The position numbers and the translations under genes are program-made. From an uncultured Megasphaera sp. (GTDB lineage: Bacteria; Bacillota; Negativicutes; Veillonellales; Megasphaeraceae), in assembly GCA_934193515.1 (NCBI GenBank), contig CAKPVJ010000005.1, positions 39,040 to 103,039 on the forward strand: a stretch of DNA of 64,000 bases. Reading direction: 5' to 3'. Shown in pieces: positions 16,447-27,800 of the stretch (the stretch's first letter is position 1; each line of letters starts with the position of its first letter). The notes beneath the pieces were generated by a model, which was not told the origin of the DNA, ran no database searches, and saw only the letters and a program-made list of their open reading frames with translations.

Positions 16447-17955
16447 TTAATCAACCCCAATCGTAACGTTGCCGAAGGAAATTGTATTCCCGGATACCGT
16501 AACAGCCGGGACATCGGTCTTTTTGGCATACTTATTAAGTGCATTATTTACTCCATCGCTAGTAATAGGGGTTGTGCTACCGGCTGTGGGAGCCGTATCA
16601 AAAATAAGTTTGTCCTGCTTTGCATTTATCTGATTTTGGATAGATGTATGAATTGCTGATGCATCAGACTTTTTATAGTAGGTATCGGTAATAACATTAC
16701 CTTCTCCATCTTGATCGGCTTTAGTCGCGTGGGAGGTATCCCCAATCGTAGCTGTGGATTTTGTTCCATCCTTATGAATAAAAGTAATCGTACCACCAGA
16801 ATAGGTTGTACTAACTACCGCTTTGGCTACGTCTTCGTTTGTAGGGTAATTAGATAAATCAACAAAACCGGACAAGTTATCCCAGGCTTTTCCGTTCCAT
16901 ATGACATTATCGCCAGCTTTGATTTGATGGGTTGAATCAGCATTTACAATATTCCAAACATCGCCAGTATTCATTCCTGTTAAAGGGAGATCACTATAGG
17001 TATCAACAGAACCAGAGTATTTAGCAAACCCAGTCACCTTAGTTAATGCAGATTCTACTTCTTTTTGTATTCTTTGTGATTCTACCAAAGCTTGTTTTGC
17101 ATTTGTTTCACTGGTGGCTGCATGTGATTCCGACGTAGCCGCTTTAGCGGCAGATGTGCTTGCAGAAGTGGCCGATGTAGCCGCTGAGTTCATACTAGCC
17201 TTAGCATTTACTTCCGATTTAGAAGCATTGCTAGCAGACGCAGCCACCGCTGTTTTACTGTCATTAGCATCGGTTTTATATTGCAGTGCGTTGCTTTCAG
17301 AATTAGCCGCATTGGTTTCAGAAGTCTTTGCTTTAGCTGCACTAGATGCCGCATCAGACGCACTGGCTGAAGCTTGTGCATCTGACGCGTTTGCTTGACT
17401 TGCACTTGACGCCGCATTGGCTGCGCTTTCTTTTGCTTGCGATGCGCTGGCTGCGGCATTGTCCGCGTATTGTTTTGCATCTACAAGCGGCTGTAATGCT
17501 GTTTTGATAGTCGTACCAGTACTCAATGTCAGTATCAAATACCCGTTACTGTCTACTGTTGCGTCCGTGAGACTATCGCCTTTTTCACCGCGAATTGACT
17601 CAAGCCACTCTTTTTCTGTGCCGACAAATCCGTTTTGTTTTGCGATTTCATAAGCACTTAATCCATCAACAGCTTCAGATACAAGAATAAACTGCTTTCC
17701 GTCCCATCTGTATGTTTTCCCTGTCGATTTGACAACATATAGTTTATCGCTGTCACCACTAGTCGGCAGTTCATCTACATACACGCAGGCACCGCTTATC
17801 ATATCGAACAGTGCTTGAAAATTATTGATGATGTAGTCTAAAATGCCATCATTTGTTTTATTTGCAAAAGCTGTCTTCTTGCTGTACGCTCCTTCGCTTA
17901 TAATCGTATCGTTCTCGTCGCGGATTTCTCCATTCTGGAATGCTTGTCGTTTCAT
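16447..17955 (-). CDS. Tail fibre with Ala/Ser-rich repeats
   Basis: 502 residues. Residues about 160-290 consist of alanine/serine-rich short repeats (SAANAASSASQANAS, KTSETNAANSES), the pattern of the phage tail-fibre repeat family seen in lambda Stf, which forms a trimeric shaft. N-terminal part contains KLYVVKSTGKTYRWDGKQF, common in phage fibre connectors, and a second copy of this type (DVWNIVNADSTHQIKAG) lies after the shaft. Binds the host surface. Base composition is slightly skewed by the repeat. Confidence 0.8.
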   Translation of the reverse strand: MKRQAFQNGEIRDENDTIISEGAYSKKTAFANKTNDGILDYIINNFQALFDMISGACVYVDELPTSGDSDKLYVVKSTGKTYRWDGKQFILVSEAVDGLSAYEIAKQNGFVGTEKEWLESIRGEKGDSLTDATVDSNGYLILTLSTGTTIKTALQPLVDAKQYADNAAASASQAKESAANAASSASQANASDAQASASASDAASSAAKAKTSETNAANSESNALQYKTDANDSKTAVAASASNASKSEVNAKASMNSAATSATSASTSAAKAATSESHAATSETNAKQALVESQRIQKEVESALTKVTGFAKYSGSVDTYSDLPLTGMNTGDVWNIVNADSTHQIKAGDNVIWNGKAWDNLSGFVDLSNYPTNEDVAKAVVSTTYSGGTITFIHKDGTKSTATIGDTSHATKADQDGEGNVITDTYYKKSDASAIHTSIQNQINAKQDKLIFDTAPTAGSTTPITSDGVNNALNKYAKKTDVPAVTVSGNTISFGNVTIGVD

Positions 17956-17958
17956 ATC

Positions 17959-18585
17959 TTATCTCTCCTCTACTTCTTTCCATCCTGCCGGATACCCATC
18001 TGGACTCCACACGTTATTATCTATTACCGAATCGTATATTTTCCCATTATATGTCACTCGATCCCCCTTTTTATACGCGTTCGTGCTGTCAGGCTGCACC
18101 CAGGGTTTCGGTGTATTGTCTGGAGACGTAAGCATTTTTGCAAACAAACTTGGTGCTACATCAGGTTTCCAACTCTCTTGTGATGTATGGTCTTGCAACA
18201 CTTTATACAAAACGCCTTTATAAGAAACCTTATCACCTGCTTTATACTTCACTGAGTTTGCTGACCAAACAGGAAATATTTCCGGTATAGCTAATGCTAC
18301 ATCGTGCGGTACATTTGATACTGCTGTTGTATACTCACTTTTCAACGCCGTTATATCCCCACCATTCAGTGCCGTAATCAACGCTTGTGTGGTGATTTGA
18401 TTGACTGATTCTTTCACCTTGGAAGCTTTTACTTCGGTGTCTGTTTGCTCACGCCAGCTAGACTCGAAAATATCTTTTGGTACATCACTTTCGCCGTTTT
18501 CGGATTTTACATGGTATATTCCTGTATCTTCGTTGTAGGATGCTTGCAATGTCGGTAATTTTTGTACATAGATTTTGTATTCCAT
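17959..18585 (-). CDS. Tail protein with two carbohydrate-binding (CBM5/12-like) modules
   Basis: 208 residues. Two related modules are seen near residues 105-150 and 160-205: YKAGDKVSYKGVLYKVLQDH with ESWKPDVAPSLF, and YKKGDRVTYNGKIYDSV with WSPDGYPAGW. Both match the aromatic pattern of chitin-binding type 5/12 modules common in phage receptor-binding proteins. The N-terminal region is a chaperone- or connector-like domain. Probably helps bind cell-surface glycans. Confidence 0.75.
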   Translation of the reverse strand: MEYKIYVQKLPTLQASYNEDTGIYHVKSENGESDVPKDIFESSWREQTDTEVKASKVKESVNQITTQALITALNGGDITALKSEYTTAVSNVPHDVALAIPEIFPVWSANSVKYKAGDKVSYKGVLYKVLQDHTSQESWKPDVAPSLFAKMLTSPDNTPKPWVQPDSTNAYKKGDRVTYNGKIYDSVIDNNVWSPDGYPAGWKEVEER

Positions 18586-18588
18586 GAG

Positions 18589-21500
18589 TTATCCTTTCGT
18601 AACTGTATATGGGCATGAATTAGGGTCGATAGCGATAAATCCGGCTGTGCCACGGGTTATAACGGAGTCGCTTGCAGTATTTACCGAATAAGATTGCAAA
18701 GTGCAAGTGCCTTTCATTTCATAATAATGTCCTTGACCATCGGGTATTAGTGTACCATCATCTTTAAACCCCTTGAACATTAGGGTAATGGTTATCTCAG
18801 AATTGTTATTTAGATTTATTTGTTTTGAGAAATTTTGATTGTTGCTTCCATTACCACTACTTCTTCCTATTTCTGCGAAATCAGAATATGTACTCCCGTT
18901 TACGGCGAACTTGGCATAAAGGACAGTATCATAGTCGTAATAGTCCCATCCTGAATCGTCCCCATCAGACCAATGACTCTTTTTGGTATATCCGTATAGC
19001 TCCGACGCTAGATTAATCTGTGCTTTTGTTGCTGTAGTTGGAACGTTTAATTTATAAGTGTAAGTATGTCCACTCCCATGCGTCGCTAAAACCCAGTCAG
19101 CTATTTTTGTATTTATAACAAAACTACCACCTGAACCAGCTTTTAGTACAGATTGACAGCATATCTTAAACCCTTCTTTAGTGATATTTAAAGGTTCAAC
19201 ATGTTGCCATATATTAACATTTGTATAACCGACTGCTGATGTTTGTAACTGAATAGGGAACAAGAATACACTAGGTACAACGTCCCAAGCACTAGCAAAT
19301 TTAATGGTATCACCATCGTTGGCAACACCGGTACAGAACCGGCCTAAAGCGGCAAATGTATTATTAAGCGAATCCTTAAAAGTCATGCCGTTTTGTCCAA
19401 ACAAAATGGAGGAACCGTTTTTTCCCATAACTGTCATACCGTCAGAATCGAGTTTTACAGCACCAGCAATAACGCCCGTTGCTGTATCCTTGCCCAGTGT
19501 AATGTCTGCCGCTGCTAACTTATCTGCCGTTACCGCTCCTGCCTGAATCATGCCTTTGGCAATAACATTGTTGTCAAATACCGTATTTCCCGTGATATGC
19601 ACTTTTTTGCCGTCAATCAAAATGCTTTCGTCGCTGACGTTGATTTGGTTAATGACGTCGCCTTTTTTTACACGTAAGTTGATGTCATCTTGCAGTTGTG
19701 TGAATGCGGAATAGTTATCCGCCGCTTTTATTGGATCACTAAGGTTAGTAATAACACTCGTAATACTAGTAGCATTTTGTGTAATGCTAGATTGTAATGT
19801 CTGATTCGTTTTATCCTGCGCCGTTTTGTTCTGCTGAACAGTTGTCGTAATTTCATTTGATGTCTGGTATAACTTGCTAATTGAGTTATACATACAATCT
19901 TTAGGATTTTTATTGAGTTCCGCGACGATAGCAGTAATGCTGCCACCGGTTTGCTTTATCTGACTAATTTCAGTCGCAAAAGCTGCATTTTGTTCATCTT
20001 GCGCGGCTTTATTGCTTGATATTGTACTCGTAATAGTATCTGCTGTTTGCTGCAATTGACTAATAGATTGATACGGGCTGTTCGATGGGTCTTTATTTAA
20101 GTTATTCGTAATGGTTGCTACTGTGGAACTGATCCCATCTGCCTTTTGGCTAACCTGGCTTATCTGAGTTTGAACGCTGCCATTAACCGTATCCTGGGAT
20201 TTTTTATTATTTGTTACCGTTGTTTCGATCGAATCAGCACGCTGTTTTAGCTGACTTACCTGCCCCGCTTGATCATTTACGGTAGATGTAAGCCCATCAA
20301 GATTTATTTGCACTCCAGTCAGCGTATTTTGCAACTCTGTATCTTTTTTAGCTAAGTTATCTGCGTCCTTTTGTAAATCTGTGACTTGCTGTTTTACTTC
20401 GTCTAATGCGGGGCCAGCACTATTAGCTGCATCATTAATTGCATCCGTAATGGTATGATCCACCTTGTCAATGCTGATGCTTTCTTTTCCTATCCATTCT
20501 TTATCAATGATCATTTTGATCGCAATCGAACTAACGACAGACTTTTTACTTTCACCAAAGTAATCCGTATATGATGCGCATACATCATATACACCTGCTT
20601 CACATTGATAGGTAATGGCGTTATTAGGCGATGTAAAAACAGTAGTGTCGTTAATGTAATATTTTGTGCCAGTACATCCGGCCGGCACTTCGCCAACTTC
20701 AATGCCAATTTGGCCTAACCTTGCTGTAAGAATCGGAGCTATTGGTGTTGCCGGCAAAGGCTTATTGTACGTTAAAACAGCGGCATCGCTATATTTTCCA
20801 AGTGCATTTTTAGCAAATAGATATAATGTGCCGCTTCGGTCACGCAACGATAACGATGTTTGTAAATTGTTTGTCCTAGCCAACAATGTATCTGATTCCA
20901 CACCTGGAAGGTTATCCAACCGAATTTCATAATACACAATGTCCGTATTTGTAACTTCATTCCATGAGGCAACTGGTAATTCACCAAAAGCAAGACTAAA
21001 CCCATCCGGCACATTGGGTATAGTTGATTTCATAGCAACCAATATATCCATAGAGGGTGCCGTATCCGGAGATGTCGCCACGCCCCATTCATCTTTTGTG
21101 CATACACAAATGCGATACGTATCCCCAACAACCGCTTGAGGGATAGTCACTTGATTCTTGCCGCTTCCGGCAAATGTCCATTCTCCGGAAAATCCAATTT
21201 CATCAGCCGGAACTCCTTCTTTTATGACGATGTTAGTAGCCTGCTGATGATTTGTTTTATACCATACCTGCCCTTCCAGATAGCTTTGCATATTAGGCTC
21301 GTTCCAAGAAACAACAATATCATACCGCGATACGCCATCAGCCATCTGTCTATACCGGTTATAGGCACGTACATTGCTGACCGGAGGAATATAATACGGC
21401 AAAAGCACATATTCGTATGCCTGCACATCCGCAAGACTCTGATAGCCTGAACCAAAAATATTAAAGGATACAAATTTCAACCATACCTGTTTGCCTACAT

Positions 21501-23277
21501 CTTCTTTGCGGAATGGTATTTTTAGCAGGGTACTATCCAACCGTGCAAAATTGCATCCTGCCGCATGTGATTCTGCCGTAGTGTTATATTGCCCACGCAT
21601 GCACCCAGTTAGCTGATAGTTTCCCCCTGGCAATAAATCAGCGGTCTGGTAAGAAAAACATTCTCCATCCAACCAGCAAAGTGTATTACCGCGTTTGGCA
21701 TCTTGTTCACTGCCTGATAAAAATGTTCCATTGGCTGTAACTTCTATAGTATCGACAGCCGCATCGATTGCTTTTGCCAGTGTACCAATCCGAGCTGAGC
21801 TGGTAATGGTTCCGGCGTGGCGATAGTGCGCATTGTCGTCGCTTACGTATACATCGCAACCGCCCCAGTTATCACCAGTTCCTCTAGCTCCAATCCATAC
21901 CTCCAGGCCATTGGTCGTTAAATCAGCCGGTGGCTGCAGTATAACGGGCTTATCCGTATTCGGGGCCTGCTTATTATAATTGATATAAGGGCGATCTGTT
22001 TCATGGACATCATATTTTGCCGCTGTATAGGTTCCTTCAGGTCGTGATACGGCCGTAAATGTAAGTAAACCATCCGTTCCTTCCGTTACGCTGTCAATCA
22101 TTACGACTTGTTTGTTTAGGCCGCAATTCTCATCAGTCAGCGTAACCAAATCACCAACTTCTAAACGACAGAAAGACCAGTCTAATTTGAACGTATATTT
22201 GTTACGTTCATATTTACCCTTGCGGGCCAACTGTTCTGCCAATTTGACCGCCCGTTCTTTGGTATATAAATAATGAGCCTGCGTTGTGTTGGCCTGTCTT
22301 AGACCATAATCAGCAATATCCTGCGTTACCGCATAGCTAACAGATTCTTTTTCATAGCCGTTTTCCCTGTTGATAAATTCTACAGGGTATTGATTATATA
22401 CTTCACTGCTGTCTTTCCGTTGGTATGTGACTAATGCGCCGCCTGACTGCGGAATAAAATCATCAGCCGATAAATCATACAGAATCGTACGATTGGGTTT
22501 CCATCCTGTGTAATCCCTATCATCTAGCGGTACAATTTTAAACGTGTCGTTAGACCAAAATACATAGGCATTGGTAAGCGTTGCTATTTCATTGATAATT
22601 TCTCTAGCACTCTTAGCTGACGTTTCATCCGGAGGCGTAGAAATAAGCATATCTGCAGCCTTGCAATACTGTCTGTAATTATCCAAGCCAACAATTTCTA
22701 CATCAGATAGGCCCACTTTATCCAATATATACCGCATATAATCTGCCGGATTAACATCTATGCCGTCTCCTGTATCTGTCATTTTTCCGACAACTTCAAA
22801 ATTATAATTCGGCATGGAACCGGAATCACCCAAGTCAATGACGCCTGCCATATAAGCAAGACCGGAATATGACAAGGCTTTATCAGGATGTTTCCCAAGC
22901 GTATAGGCCCAAGGCTTTTGATTGGTTTCGCCAGCAAATAATGTTAGTTGAATTGTGTCATTGGGATATGTATAAATATCTTTGCCAATCCACACCCGTT
23001 TTAATCCTTGTATCGGTCCTTCGCATAGCCCCAAAATAACAGCTACAGTATACGTGTATGATATTGTAACGGTTTTACTGCTGTGCCCGCCCTTACCGCT
23101 TCGCTGCGTTTCTCGATGTTCATGCGCCGTAAAATCATCATAATAAATTACATTGCCGCTAATTCGTGTCGTACCCAGTATTTCCGGTACAGCAGACCCA
23201 TATTCTGCTGTTGATACGGTAAAATCGGCTATCTTATTTGCTCGTATCGTAGTCGTATGCCCTTTAAAAAAGCCCAT
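18589..23277 (-). CDS. Tail tip/central fibre protein (gpJ-like)
   Basis: 1562 residues. The first 550 residues are a hub region of the lambda J/gene-transfer-agent type (AVILGLCEGPIQGLKRVWIGK, FCRLEVGDLVTLTDENC), followed by fibronectin-like domains (about 620-930), a long Gln/Thr-rich coiled coil (about 950-1190, repeated ISQLQQTADTI-like units) and a C-terminal beta-rich receptor part with GKKVHITGNTVFDN and MIQAGAVTADKLAAADI. It sits at the tail tip, contacts the host and closes the tail tube. Starts one base into the end of the NlpC/P60 gene. Confidence 0.88.
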   Translation of the reverse strand: MGFFKGHTTTIRANKIADFTVSTAEYGSAVPEILGTTRISGNVIYYDDFTAHEHRETQRSGKGGHSSKTVTISYTYTVAVILGLCEGPIQGLKRVWIGKDIYTYPNDTIQLTLFAGETNQKPWAYTLGKHPDKALSYSGLAYMAGVIDLGDSGSMPNYNFEVVGKMTDTGDGIDVNPADYMRYILDKVGLSDVEIVGLDNYRQYCKAADMLISTPPDETSAKSAREIINEIATLTNAYVFWSNDTFKIVPLDDRDYTGWKPNRTILYDLSADDFIPQSGGALVTYQRKDSSEVYNQYPVEFINRENGYEKESVSYAVTQDIADYGLRQANTTQAHYLYTKERAVKLAEQLARKGKYERNKYTFKLDWSFCRLEVGDLVTLTDENCGLNKQVVMIDSVTEGTDGLLTFTAVSRPEGTYTAAKYDVHETDRPYINYNKQAPNTDKPVILQPPADLTTNGLEVWIGARGTGDNWGGCDVYVSDDNAHYRHAGTITSSARIGTLAKAIDAAVDTIEVTANGTFLSGSEQDAKRGNTLCWLDGECFSYQTADLLPGGNYQLTGCMRGQYNTTAESHAAGCNFARLDSTLLKIPFRKEDVGKQVWLKFVSFNIFGSGYQSLADVQAYEYVLLPYYIPPVSNVRAYNRYRQMADGVSRYDIVVSWNEPNMQSYLEGQVWYKTNHQQATNIVIKEGVPADEIGFSGEWTFAGSGKNQVTIPQAVVGDTYRICVCTKDEWGVATSPDTAPSMDILVAMKSTIPNVPDGFSLAFGELPVASWNEVTNTDIVYYEIRLDNLPGVESDTLLARTNNLQTSLSLRDRSGTLYLFAKNALGKYSDAAVLTYNKPLPATPIAPILTARLGQIGIEVGEVPAGCTGTKYYINDTTVFTSPNNAITYQCEAGVYDVCASYTDYFGESKKSVVSSIAIKMIIDKEWIGKESISIDKVDHTITDAINDAANSAGPALDEVKQQVTDLQKDADNLAKKDTELQNTLTGVQINLDGLTSTVNDQAGQVSQLKQRADSIETTVTNNKKSQDTVNGSVQTQISQVSQKADGISSTVATITNNLNKDPSNSPYQSISQLQQTADTITSTISSNKAAQDEQNAAFATEISQIKQTGGSITAIVAELNKNPKDCMYNSISKLYQTSNEITTTVQQNKTAQDKTNQTLQSSITQNATSITSVITNLSDPIKAADNYSAFTQLQDDINLRVKKGDVINQINVSDESILIDGKKVHITGNTVFDNNVIAKGMIQAGAVTADKLAAADITLGKDTATGVIAGAVKLDSDGMTVMGKNGSSILFGQNGMTFKDSLNNTFAALGRFCTGVANDGDTIKFASAWDVVPSVFLFPIQLQTSAVGYTNVNIWQHVEPLNITKEGFKICCQSVLKAGSGGSFVINTKIADWVLATHGSGHTYTYKLNVPTTATKAQINLASELYGYTKKSHWSDGDDSGWDYYDYDTVLYAKFAVNGSTYSDFAEIGRSSGNGSNNQNFSKQINLNNNSEITITLMFKGFKDDGTLIPDGQGHYYEMKGTCTLQSYSVNTASDSVITRGTAGFIAIDPNSCPYTVTKG

Positions 23278-23720
23278 TATTTCACCCCCTTAAATCGATA
23301 GATACCCCGGAGCCTTGATTTACCATGTGAATCTAAAAACATAACATCACTTAAGTCCGACAAGATAACCCCCTGTCCAATGACAGCATGAATAAGTATA
23401 TTATTGCCAATATAAATACCTGCATGAGATATACAACGCCCAAATTGAAACATCATAAAATCGCCTTTATTCAATTCATAAACTTGGCAACAATATCTTT
23501 TGACATAAGAAAGGAACCATTCTTCACTGTGATGCAAATGCCATTCATTAGAATAGGGCTGTATTTTTATTGCTCCCTTATCGATTAATCCAGCGTCTTC
23601 CAGTGCACCGATAAGTAACATGCCGCAATCCACACCTATACCCTTTACCCGTGCTTGGTTGACATGCGGTGTACCCAGCCAGTGCATGGCCGCTTCTACA
23701 ATTCTTTCTCCATTTGTCAT
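23277..23720 (-). CDS. NlpC/P60 peptidase of the tail tip (lambda gpK-like)
   Basis: About 147 residues from the ATG at 23720. The catalytic cysteine lies in GVDCGMLL, the histidine in ISHAGIYIG, with a third polar residue in ILIHAV. Such tail-associated peptidases cut peptide cross-links during DNA injection or act in tail tip assembly. Overlaps both neighbours by a few bases, as usual for L-K-J modules. Confidence 0.87.
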   Translation of the reverse strand: MTNGERIVEAAMHWLGTPHVNQARVKGIGVDCGMLLIGALEDAGLIDKGAIKIQPYSNEWHLHHSEEWFLSYVKRYCCQVYELNKGDFMMFQFGRCISHAGIYIGNNILIHAVIGQGVILSDLSDVMFLDSHGKSRLRGIYRFKGVK

Positions 23721-24301
23721 ATCAACGCCTCCTTGCGAGGTACAAACGGTGCAATAACACATGTACTATCTGTTTCCTTACTGGATATAACTTGACTGGT
23801 GTCATCGGTTGAATAGGTCCCTTGCGGATAATATTTCCGAATAGGGAAACTCATATTTAATCCTTGTGTCTTTGCCTTAACGGTCAATTGTAATCCTATA
23901 CCCCCAGCGCTTTTTACCTCTGCCGTACCACCGAATAAAGAAATACAGCCAACGATAGTCTGTCCTCTAAAGAAACATCGTCGAAGCTGCAGGTTTGCTC
24001 TATCCATCGTTCCGTCATGGGCCGCTTGCAAAATAGTCTTACCCGCTATCATGTCCTTTGTATTTGCATAAATAGTAACAGTCATCGTGTCGACAACAAC
24101 GCTGCTGTTTAATTTGATTTGATTCCGTTTAACCAGTAACGCATTATGCTGATACACATGCCCATCATACACAATATCCATATCGGTATCTGCATAATAG
24201 TATGTGTTGCCGTTAAACAATCTTAATTCATATAAATCGCAGGATGTCATATTTTTTGCCGTATTCAGGTATGTTTCCAAGTCTTTCGTTACAGTCTTCA
24301 T
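23717..24301 (-). CDS. Tail protein, DUF2163/phage BR0599-like
   Basis: 194 residues. It resembles the DUF2163 plus C-terminal BR0599 domains (LYELRLFNGNTYYYAD; RKYYPQGTYSTDD) found before NlpC/P60 in siphoviruses and gene transfer agents, corresponding to a tail-tip hub protein. Assignment is from memory of the family and from the fixed gene order. Confidence 0.8.
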   Translation of the reverse strand: MKTVTKDLETYLNTAKNMTSCDLYELRLFNGNTYYYADTDMDIVYDGHVYQHNALLVKRNQIKLNSSVVVDTMTVTIYANTKDMIAGKTILQAAHDGTMDRANLQLRRCFFRGQTIVGCISLFGGTAEVKSAGGIGLQLTVKAKTQGLNMSFPIRKYYPQGTYSTDDTSQVISSKETDSTCVIAPFVPRKEALI

Positions 24302-24305
24302 GTGG

Positions 24306-24878
24306 CTACCTCACGGTCGTTAATTTAAACGACTTCGTCTTATTAATATTTTCAAATACCGTCTCTATCGTTACACCATCATCTTTAAACATGACTTTCC
24401 ACCAATATGTATAATCTGCTGTGACTATAGCACCGGCTGGGGGTGGGGTGTCAAAAACAATAAAACCGTTATTCGTCGTATACGCGGCTGCTTTTTGTTT
24501 GGTACCATTCACATATACGCTAACATTTTCAATGTATTCCACCGGCTCTATATAATCGCCCATTGTCATAACCGCCTGGTATTTTCCAGGTGATGCAGCG
24601 GTAAGACGCACGCCTTTTGCCGCATGGTCTTCCGGATCCAGCCACAAAAAGGGCTCGAAGGCACCCTTGACGAGTGCCACGAATCCTAGTAATTTCCGGT
24701 ATTCCGCATTTGTCAAATAGGCGAATTTTGTTTCTATCGTCCAATTTGGCAACAGTAAATTGGTCATCGTTCGTACTTTGCCGCTTCCTGACGTTTGTAC
24801 TTCTGTATCCCATTTCATCGCTTTGGTACTGGACCAACTAAGCGTATTCAATTCGATAGGGAATTTACGTATACTCAT
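24306..24878 (-). CDS. Tail protein, DUF2460-like
   Basis: 190 residues, resembling DUF2460 proteins (distal tail protein of GTA-type tails), which stand between the tape measure and the DUF2163 gene. Visible family traits are an N-terminal FPIELNTLSW-type segment, FLWLDPEDH, YTTNNGFIVFDTPP and VTADYTYWWKVMF. Ends 4 bp before the next gene. Confidence 0.78.
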   Translation of the reverse strand: MSIRKFPIELNTLSWSSTKAMKWDTEVQTSGSGKVRTMTNLLLPNWTIETKFAYLTNAEYRKLLGFVALVKGAFEPFLWLDPEDHAAKGVRLTAASPGKYQAVMTMGDYIEPVEYIENVSVYVNGTKQKAAAYTTNNGFIVFDTPPPAGAIVTADYTYWWKVMFKDDGVTIETVFENINKTKSFKLTTVR

Positions 24879-27800
24879 TTAAAATACCCCCGCTTCTGTC
24901 GCGAAGTTTCGCTCCGTGTCAAACAAAGCCTGCCGTATTGTGTCCAATCCACCATTTCGCAAAAAATCCGTAAAAGAGGATGCATCTATAGTGTGTACGG
25001 ACAAGGATACCTGATTGACCTGCTGATTGTCGTTGACTAACCCCAGCTGTTCAAATTTATCCCGTGACAGCGGCAGCACGGCTTCATCATGATGTCCTTC
25101 ACCAATCATAGCGATGGTGGCACCGGTCGTAATACCGCCTGTTGCCAATTTCTTACCGCTCCAAGAGGAACTAAGTGCCGCTTGTTTATCCGACCATAAC
25201 CCGCTGCTTGAGGAAGTTTCCATTCCCGCGGCAGCAGATGCCAAACCCATGCTCATCGAAGCCGCTGTACCTGCTGTCATAAGACTGGTCGCTAATGCTG
25301 CCGAGCCTGGATCCAAAACAAGTTTGAAAAAAGCCGCCGGTCCCAGTGCCGCAGCCATCGATGCGCCTTGTGCTGCTGTTTGCGCTGTTGCTGCCGATGC
25401 CTGTGATTTTGCCATGGCGTTATTGGTCAGCATACCTGCCAGTTGTTTAGCATAAAATTCAACAACTACCTGAATCATAGATTTGCCCAACGCCGTAAAT
25501 GCTGAACTTAACGATTTCGTTCCCATGATAAAATCCGTCATAGCCGTACTCAGACCGCTAAACGCTGTACTGTATAGGCTAGCAACCATTTGGGCCGTCG
25601 TTGCATGAGCTGCCAGGAACGCTTCTTGATACGTTTCCATCATGGATTTTTGGGCTTCATAGTCATTTAACCGAATCGCATTGGAGTCAGAAAGAACCGC
25701 TTCTAGCTTTTCCATGGATGCCTGGTTTTTGGCTTCTTCTAGGTCCGCCTGAATATCTTTTGCCTGGGCAAAATACGCATTTTCATTGTCCATGAGCTTT
25801 TCAAATTCAGCCTGTTCCTGCTGATGAATGGCTTTGGCAAAAGACAATCTACCGTTTTCCATGACTTCATAGGCAACACCTTCATCATCCAATGCTTTCA
25901 GGAACACTTGCTTCTGCTTTTCTGTCATGGCCGCAAAGTCATTAGAATATCCTTGCCATTTGGATTGAATAGACGTAATTGTCTTTTCATATTCCATTTC
26001 CATCTTGGCCAACGCCTGTTGACTGGCTGATGTAGATAAGGGAGATACATCTGATTTTAATTCTTGCCCCATAGTTTGGGCTTTTTCACGAATCTGTCGT
26101 TCTTTTTGGGCATCCGCTTCTATCGCTTTCAGCCTATCCTGTGCATACAGCGTATCTAATTTTTCTTTGTCTTTGGCGTAATTACTGTTCCATTGCTTGG
26201 ATTCTTCCAGCTTTGCATATTCTTTTTGGTATTTGCGGTCAATCAGTTCTTCTTGCGTCATCGTGGACTGAGCATACGTATCGTCAATTTGTTTGCTTGT
26301 CTGTTGCGCTTGGTCCAGCATTTGTTTATAGTACTGCGCCTGTTTATCTGTTACTGCAGAACTGCTGCCGCCAAAGGCACTATATACGCCATGTACTTTT
26401 TGTTCGTACTCCGGATCACCACCGCCGTTATACCGTTTAATACCTTCCCAAACGTTACCGCCTGCATCGGTAATTTTATCCTTTAAGATAGCCGCTGCAG
26501 CCATGGCATTTTGGGTAGTATCCGTAGCGTATTCCGGATATAAGTCAGCAATGCTGACACGACCGCCATTGCCGTCGCGAATGTCTTGATTGTCATTTAT
26601 CTGGAACATGCCGCCGCCAGCTGCCATATGAATTGCGCTTATATCACCGCCGCCGCTTTCAACCGCTGCGATAGATGCCATGAGTTTGGCATCCTGCCCA
26701 TAAGCAGATGCCGCAGCATGAATAGCCTGCAGTTCATTGCTGGAATCCCAATTGATAGACGGCTTACTTGTATCACCACTATATCCAGGGTCTTTAATGC
26801 CGGCATAATCGGCAAGGGATATAACGCCGACAATATTGCCGCCAAAGGCTTCTTTCCAGTTTTGTGAAAAATAACTAGATACGCCATTGTTTTGATTACT
26901 GCCGGACGCATAATAACCGCCATTTTCACCAACCATGATCACGTGCCCACCATCATTGGTAATAACCACATCACCCGGTTTAGCGTCATAACCATTCCCA
27001 TAGGCGTCGGTCTGATGAAAGGCACTGCCGGCATTAGCCTGCCAATCCGGTGCCCATCCGCCTAAATCAAAGGCGTTGGATACACCTGCCCGACTCCAAA
27101 TGTTTTCTACGTAGGTCGTACATACTACTTGCCCGTCATCCGTGCCATAGGATAATCCTTCTAATTGTTTAGCATTATATAATGCGCCTTCTCGTACATT
27201 ATAACTGCCTGCCCCGGATGTAGCCCCAGACGTTCCTGCACTACCAGCACTTCCAACCGAATTATCCCCGCCAGCTGTTCTAAATTGCTCATACGTCGGT
27301 GTGTCGCTGCTAACATCAGATGTGCCGCTTTCATCTGCACTGCTGTCATTGCTTTCGGTGTCCTGTGTTGCCGACTTATTTCCCGCTTTGCTAAGCGCAT
27401 TATTCGTGTGAAAGATTTTATCAATCAGTTTCTGCAGCCAGCCAATTGCTTTTTGCACAAAACTGACGATAGTATGCAGGCCATTGGATGCCCATGCCGG
27501 CAGAATAGAATCAGCAAATTCGCTTAACGCGTTGCCTAATCGGCTCAATGCATTGCTTCCTTTTTCATACATCATATTAAAGAAAGCAATAAAACCTGTT
27601 ACAACCCACGATACAACCGTTATAATTCCCGATAAGATGGCCACAAAGACATTAATGACAGCAATAATGGCATAAATCGCTACGGTAAAAGCCGTTGCCA
27701 TGACAGCAATGATAGGCGCCGCTGCCGATACCAGATTTTGAATGGCGACGCCAATTTCTCCCCATAGGGCGGCTAATGCTTTCCCCGCCGTCTGTACAAC

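Noticed and set aside
17114..17398. Alanine-rich plus-strand open frame
   Set aside because: Mirror of the Ala/Ser repeat of the tail fibre.
16447..17955. Repeats of the tail fibre considered as a CRISPR-like array
   Set aside because: Repeats are protein-level (Ala/Ser codons), not regularly spaced identical DNA units; no CRISPR array is present in the window.
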